The notes beneath the pieces were generated by a model. The model made no database searches. It was not told the DNA's origin and saw nothing but the letters and a program-made list of their open reading frames with translations. Both the position numbers and the translations under genes were made by a program. DNA of 24,393 nt from Bacillota bacterium (lineage in GTDB: Bacteria; Bacillota; Clostridia; Clostridiales; Clostridiaceae), in contig JAUZPI010000066.1 of NCBI GenBank assembly GCA_030706015.1, forward strand, positions 1-24,393, read 5' to 3'. Shown here one piece after another: positions 22,823 through 24,393 of the stretch (positions are counted from its first letter, which is position 1; each line of letters starts with the position of its first letter).

Positions 22823-23825
22823 AATTAATCCTCTCCCTATTTATTCCCTCTTTTTGATGAACGTGGTGGAGTATAAACTCATATTTAAGTTTATCTTCTA
22901 TATCTAGGCTGAAGACCTTACTTAAATTTACGGTTATGCTTCCAAGTCTACTATTAACTTTACCACTAGAGCTTTTAAATTTGTTTTTCCACTTAATTGC
23001 TATACTTTTTGTGATTGATTCACTCTCATACCTATTAATATAATCTTCAACTTTTCTCTTATCATTTTCATTTTCAAATGTTTTTGATAGCTTCAACAAA
23101 TCATCTATAAAAGGTAACATTTCAATGCTAGATGCTCTAAAGTAACTTCTACCATTCATCTCATCATCGCGCAGAATACTGTGTATACTCTCATTTTCAT
23201 GCTTATCTGGTTCATTACGAATGGAATAATAAAGTTTTTCAAAAGATTTCATGGAATCAAATTCTTCAAGTTGTGCATCCAGTTTATTAATAATCCAGTG
23301 CTTAACATCATTATTTGTTTTTATATAAAATTCACTTTCATAAAAGTCTTCAGAAACTGAGCAGAATTTAATTATTAGTAAATTAATATCTCTAAATATA
23401 GTTATGATAATCGGATACTTGATAGTATTGCCATTATTCCTGTCTTTTAACAACAGCGAGAATTTTAAATCAACTTCTGTGTGAAAATCCTTCATTGATG
23501 GTTTTTCGAGCTTATAACTTAAATGATCTTTTTCTTTAGTATTAATAAGCTCTTTATTATGAAGAATTTTATTTATTAGATCTTCACTATTAACCTCATA
23601 ACAAGAGAAATATGTATAGTTTTTCTCGTACTCATATTCTTGTAAGTCAAGTACAACCTTGTCAGTGTTTAGGTCTATTTGGTCGCTAAAGACTGTGTAA
23701 CAATCAACCTTGTCTGATTTAATATAACCATTATATCTAAGAAACTTTTCTAATCTTCCTTTAGTAGCATAGTGGGTATTCAAAATGGAATTGCTCATTA
23801 TTTCCTTATAGTTCATCTTTTTCAT
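22776..23825 (-). CDS. Unknown protein, first gene of the cargo operon
   Basis: About 349 residues, soluble, with no hydrophobic segment or catalytic motif that I recognise. Strand-rich stretches (YPIIITIFRDINLLIIKFCS near 140-160, INSRLGSITVNLSKVFSL-like near 295-312) alternate with charged helices. An ATG at 23831 touches the AGGAG directly; the ATG at 23825, six bases away, is preferred. The C-terminal 15 codons overlap the next gene, so the three genes form one tightly coupled unit. In that context it may recognise an invader or modify nucleic acid, but this is position-based only. Confidence 0.6.
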   Translation of the reverse strand: MKKMNYKEIMSNSILNTHYATKGRLEKFLRYNGYIKSDKVDCYTVFSDQIDLNTDKVVLDLQEYEYEKNYTYFSCYEVNSEDLINKILHNKELINTKEKDHLSYKLEKPSMKDFHTEVDLKFSLLLKDRNNGNTIKYPIIITIFRDINLLIIKFCSVSEDFYESEFYIKTNNDVKHWIINKLDAQLEEFDSMKSFEKLYYSIRNEPDKHENESIHSILRDDEMNGRSYFRASSIEMLPFIDDLLKLSKTFENENDKRKVEDYINRYESESITKSIAIKWKNKFKSSSGKVNSRLGSITVNLSKVFSLDIEDKLKYEFILHHVHQKEGINRERINYVVKYISNYSTKSKK

Positions 23826-23837
23826 GTTCATCTCCTG

Positions 23838-23865
23838 TGTAATAATTATTACAGATATTATACCA
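23838..23865 (-). promoter_or_regulatory. Extended -10 promoter and 16-bp palindromic operator of the cargo operon
   Basis: On the minus strand TGGTATAAT (23857-23865) is an extended -10 box; no good -35 box precedes it. Between it and the ribosome site lies TGTAATAATTATTACA (23838-23853), a perfect 16-bp palindrome ideally placed for a repressor. Confidence 0.7.
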
Positions 23866-23930
23866 TTTTCCAGGTACGTGTAGTAGAATTATGTAAAAGT
23901 TTATTTAGATATTTATTCATTTCATAAAAA

Positions 23931-23950
23931 TGACGGGTATTTTGACGGGG
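23931..23950 (+). repeat. Right arm-type sites, TGACGGG twice
   Basis: TGACGGGT at 23931-23938 and TGACGGGG at 23943-23950, 12 bases apart and in the same orientation as the left pair at 7992 and 8005. They lie about 130 bases inside the right repeat. Confidence 0.7.
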
Positions 23951-24078
23951 AAACACAAAAGTATATTTAAGATTCATTAAAAACAAATAAGAAATACAAT
24001 AACTGAAATGATGATAAATAAAGGGTTTTAAGGATTGGAGTAAACTTATAGTCATTAATAAAAAATGATGTTATATGA

Positions 24079-24125
24079 CTACGAACCAGTTGGTCGGGGG
24101 TTCGAATCCTCTCTGACGCACCAAG
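24079..24125 (+). repeat. attR: 47-bp direct repeat, orphan 3' part of tRNA-Arg
   Basis: Exact copy of 7901-7947. The bases before it (TTATATGA) do not continue as tRNA, so this is the original chromosomal 3' half cut off from its 5' part by insertion. Confidence 0.93.
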
Positions 24126-24127
24126 TG

Positions 24128-24168
24128 AAATCAGGCTTTACAAAAATGTAATGCTTGATTTTTTTTAT
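24128..24168 (+). terminator. Original tRNA-Arg terminator, now orphaned
   Basis: AAATCAGGC and a TTACA/TGTAA inner stem pair with GCTTGATTT, with T8 after it. It is a diverged homologue of the hairpin at 7950-7988. Confidence 0.7.
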
Positions 24169-24375
24169 TTGAATAACACAACTATGAGTAAATTTAATAA
24201 AATAGAATATTTATGATTAAATTGAAATAATAATTTAAATTTATATAACTATCTTTAGTTCTGCAAAATAAGAATCTAGATTGGTAACATTACCAAAAAA
24301 TAAATATAGCATACTGTACCCCAACGTGTTATATAAAAGTTGACTAGACAAATACACACACGGGAGGTAATCAGT

Positions 24376-24393
24376 ATGCCAAATAATATTGTA
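24376..24393 (+). CDS. Start of a chromosomal gene, cut by the window end
   Basis: GGGAGGT at 24362-24368 and an ATG at 24376 begin the codons for MPNNIV. Only six codons are visible, so the product cannot be named. The 200 bases between the orphan terminator and this gene hold AT-rich DNA and, near 24332, a TTGACT that could be a -35 box. Confidence 0.5.

Larger units (their letters stand above)
7901..24125. mobile_element. Integrative mobilizable element (IME) in tRNA-Arg
   Basis: An element of about 16.2 kb between perfect 47-bp repeats (7901-7947 and 24079-24125). It encodes a tyrosine integrase next to the left end, a lysogeny-style regulatory switch, a Xis-like protein, a replication initiator, MobC, relaxase, a coupling protein, a surface adhesin and cargo. 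There is no VirB4-, VirB6- or VirB8-like gene anywhere between the repeats, so it lacks a mating channel and should be mobilized by a helper conjugative element. The replisome organizer suggests it can copy itself once excised. The boundaries are clear; transfer ability is inferred. Confidence 0.9.

Noticed and set aside
23858..24055. 65-codon minus-strand frame near the right end
   Set aside because: It crosses the arm-type sites and the cargo promoter, and its protein is low in complexity; probably chance.
7901..24125. Interpretation as a full conjugative element (ICE) or prophage
   Set aside because: No VirB4 or other channel genes and no capsid, portal, terminase or lysis genes lie between the repeats; relaxase, MobC and coupling protein fit an IME.

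Overview
This is AT-rich, low-GC Gram-positive DNA, most like a Clostridium sensu stricto. The evidence is AGGAGG-type ribosome sites, strong sigma-A promoters, a T-box leader, tRNAs with encoded CCA, and a serA / DUF1015 / serS order that from memory matches the Clostridium acetobutylicum CAC0015-0017 region. The species cannot be named from the sequence alone.

Positions 1-7900 are chromosomal. An L,D-transpeptidase is followed by a flavin/iron-sulfur oxidoreductase with a small DUF1667 partner. Next come a perfect-consensus promoter and a serine T-box riboswitch (specifier UCC), then serA, a DUF1015 gene and serS. Two tRNA-Ser genes (UGA, GCU) and a tRNA-Arg (ACG) follow. Serine synthesis, serine tRNA charging and serine tRNAs are therefore clustered.

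Positions 7901-24125 hold a complete integrated element of about 16.2 kb, inserted in the 3' part of tRNA-Arg. Its ends are 47-bp perfect direct repeats, with paired TGACGGG-type sites just inside. From left to right it carries: a tyrosine integrase; divergent XRE regulators around an operator-rich promoter; a MerR/Xis-like small protein; a phage-type replisome organizer with an internal iteron cluster; small accessory proteins; a hairpin-rich presumed oriT; MobC; a MOBP-like relaxase with a whole membrane-anchored coiled-coil gene nested in another frame; a coiled-coil protein; a VirD4-type coupling protein; and a sortase-anchored LRR/MucBP surface protein. No other type IV secretion genes are present, so it is an integrative mobilizable element (IME) that probably uses the mating channel of a helper. 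Cargo at the right end is a structured non-coding RNA and an overlapping three-gene minus-strand operon: an unknown protein, a winged-helix/zinc-ribbon protein and a PD-(D/E)XK nuclease. This operon looks like an undescribed restriction or defence cassette.

Two regulatory observations tie the element together. The same 17-bp dyad, placed just before the Shine-Dalgarno, precedes both the coiled-coil/coupling-protein operon and the surface-protein gene, suggesting that adhesin and transfer genes are co-controlled. A 16-bp perfect palindrome lies between the promoter and start of the nuclease operon, suggesting autoregulation by its winged-helix member. From 24126 on the sequence is chromosomal again and ends in the first codons of another gene.
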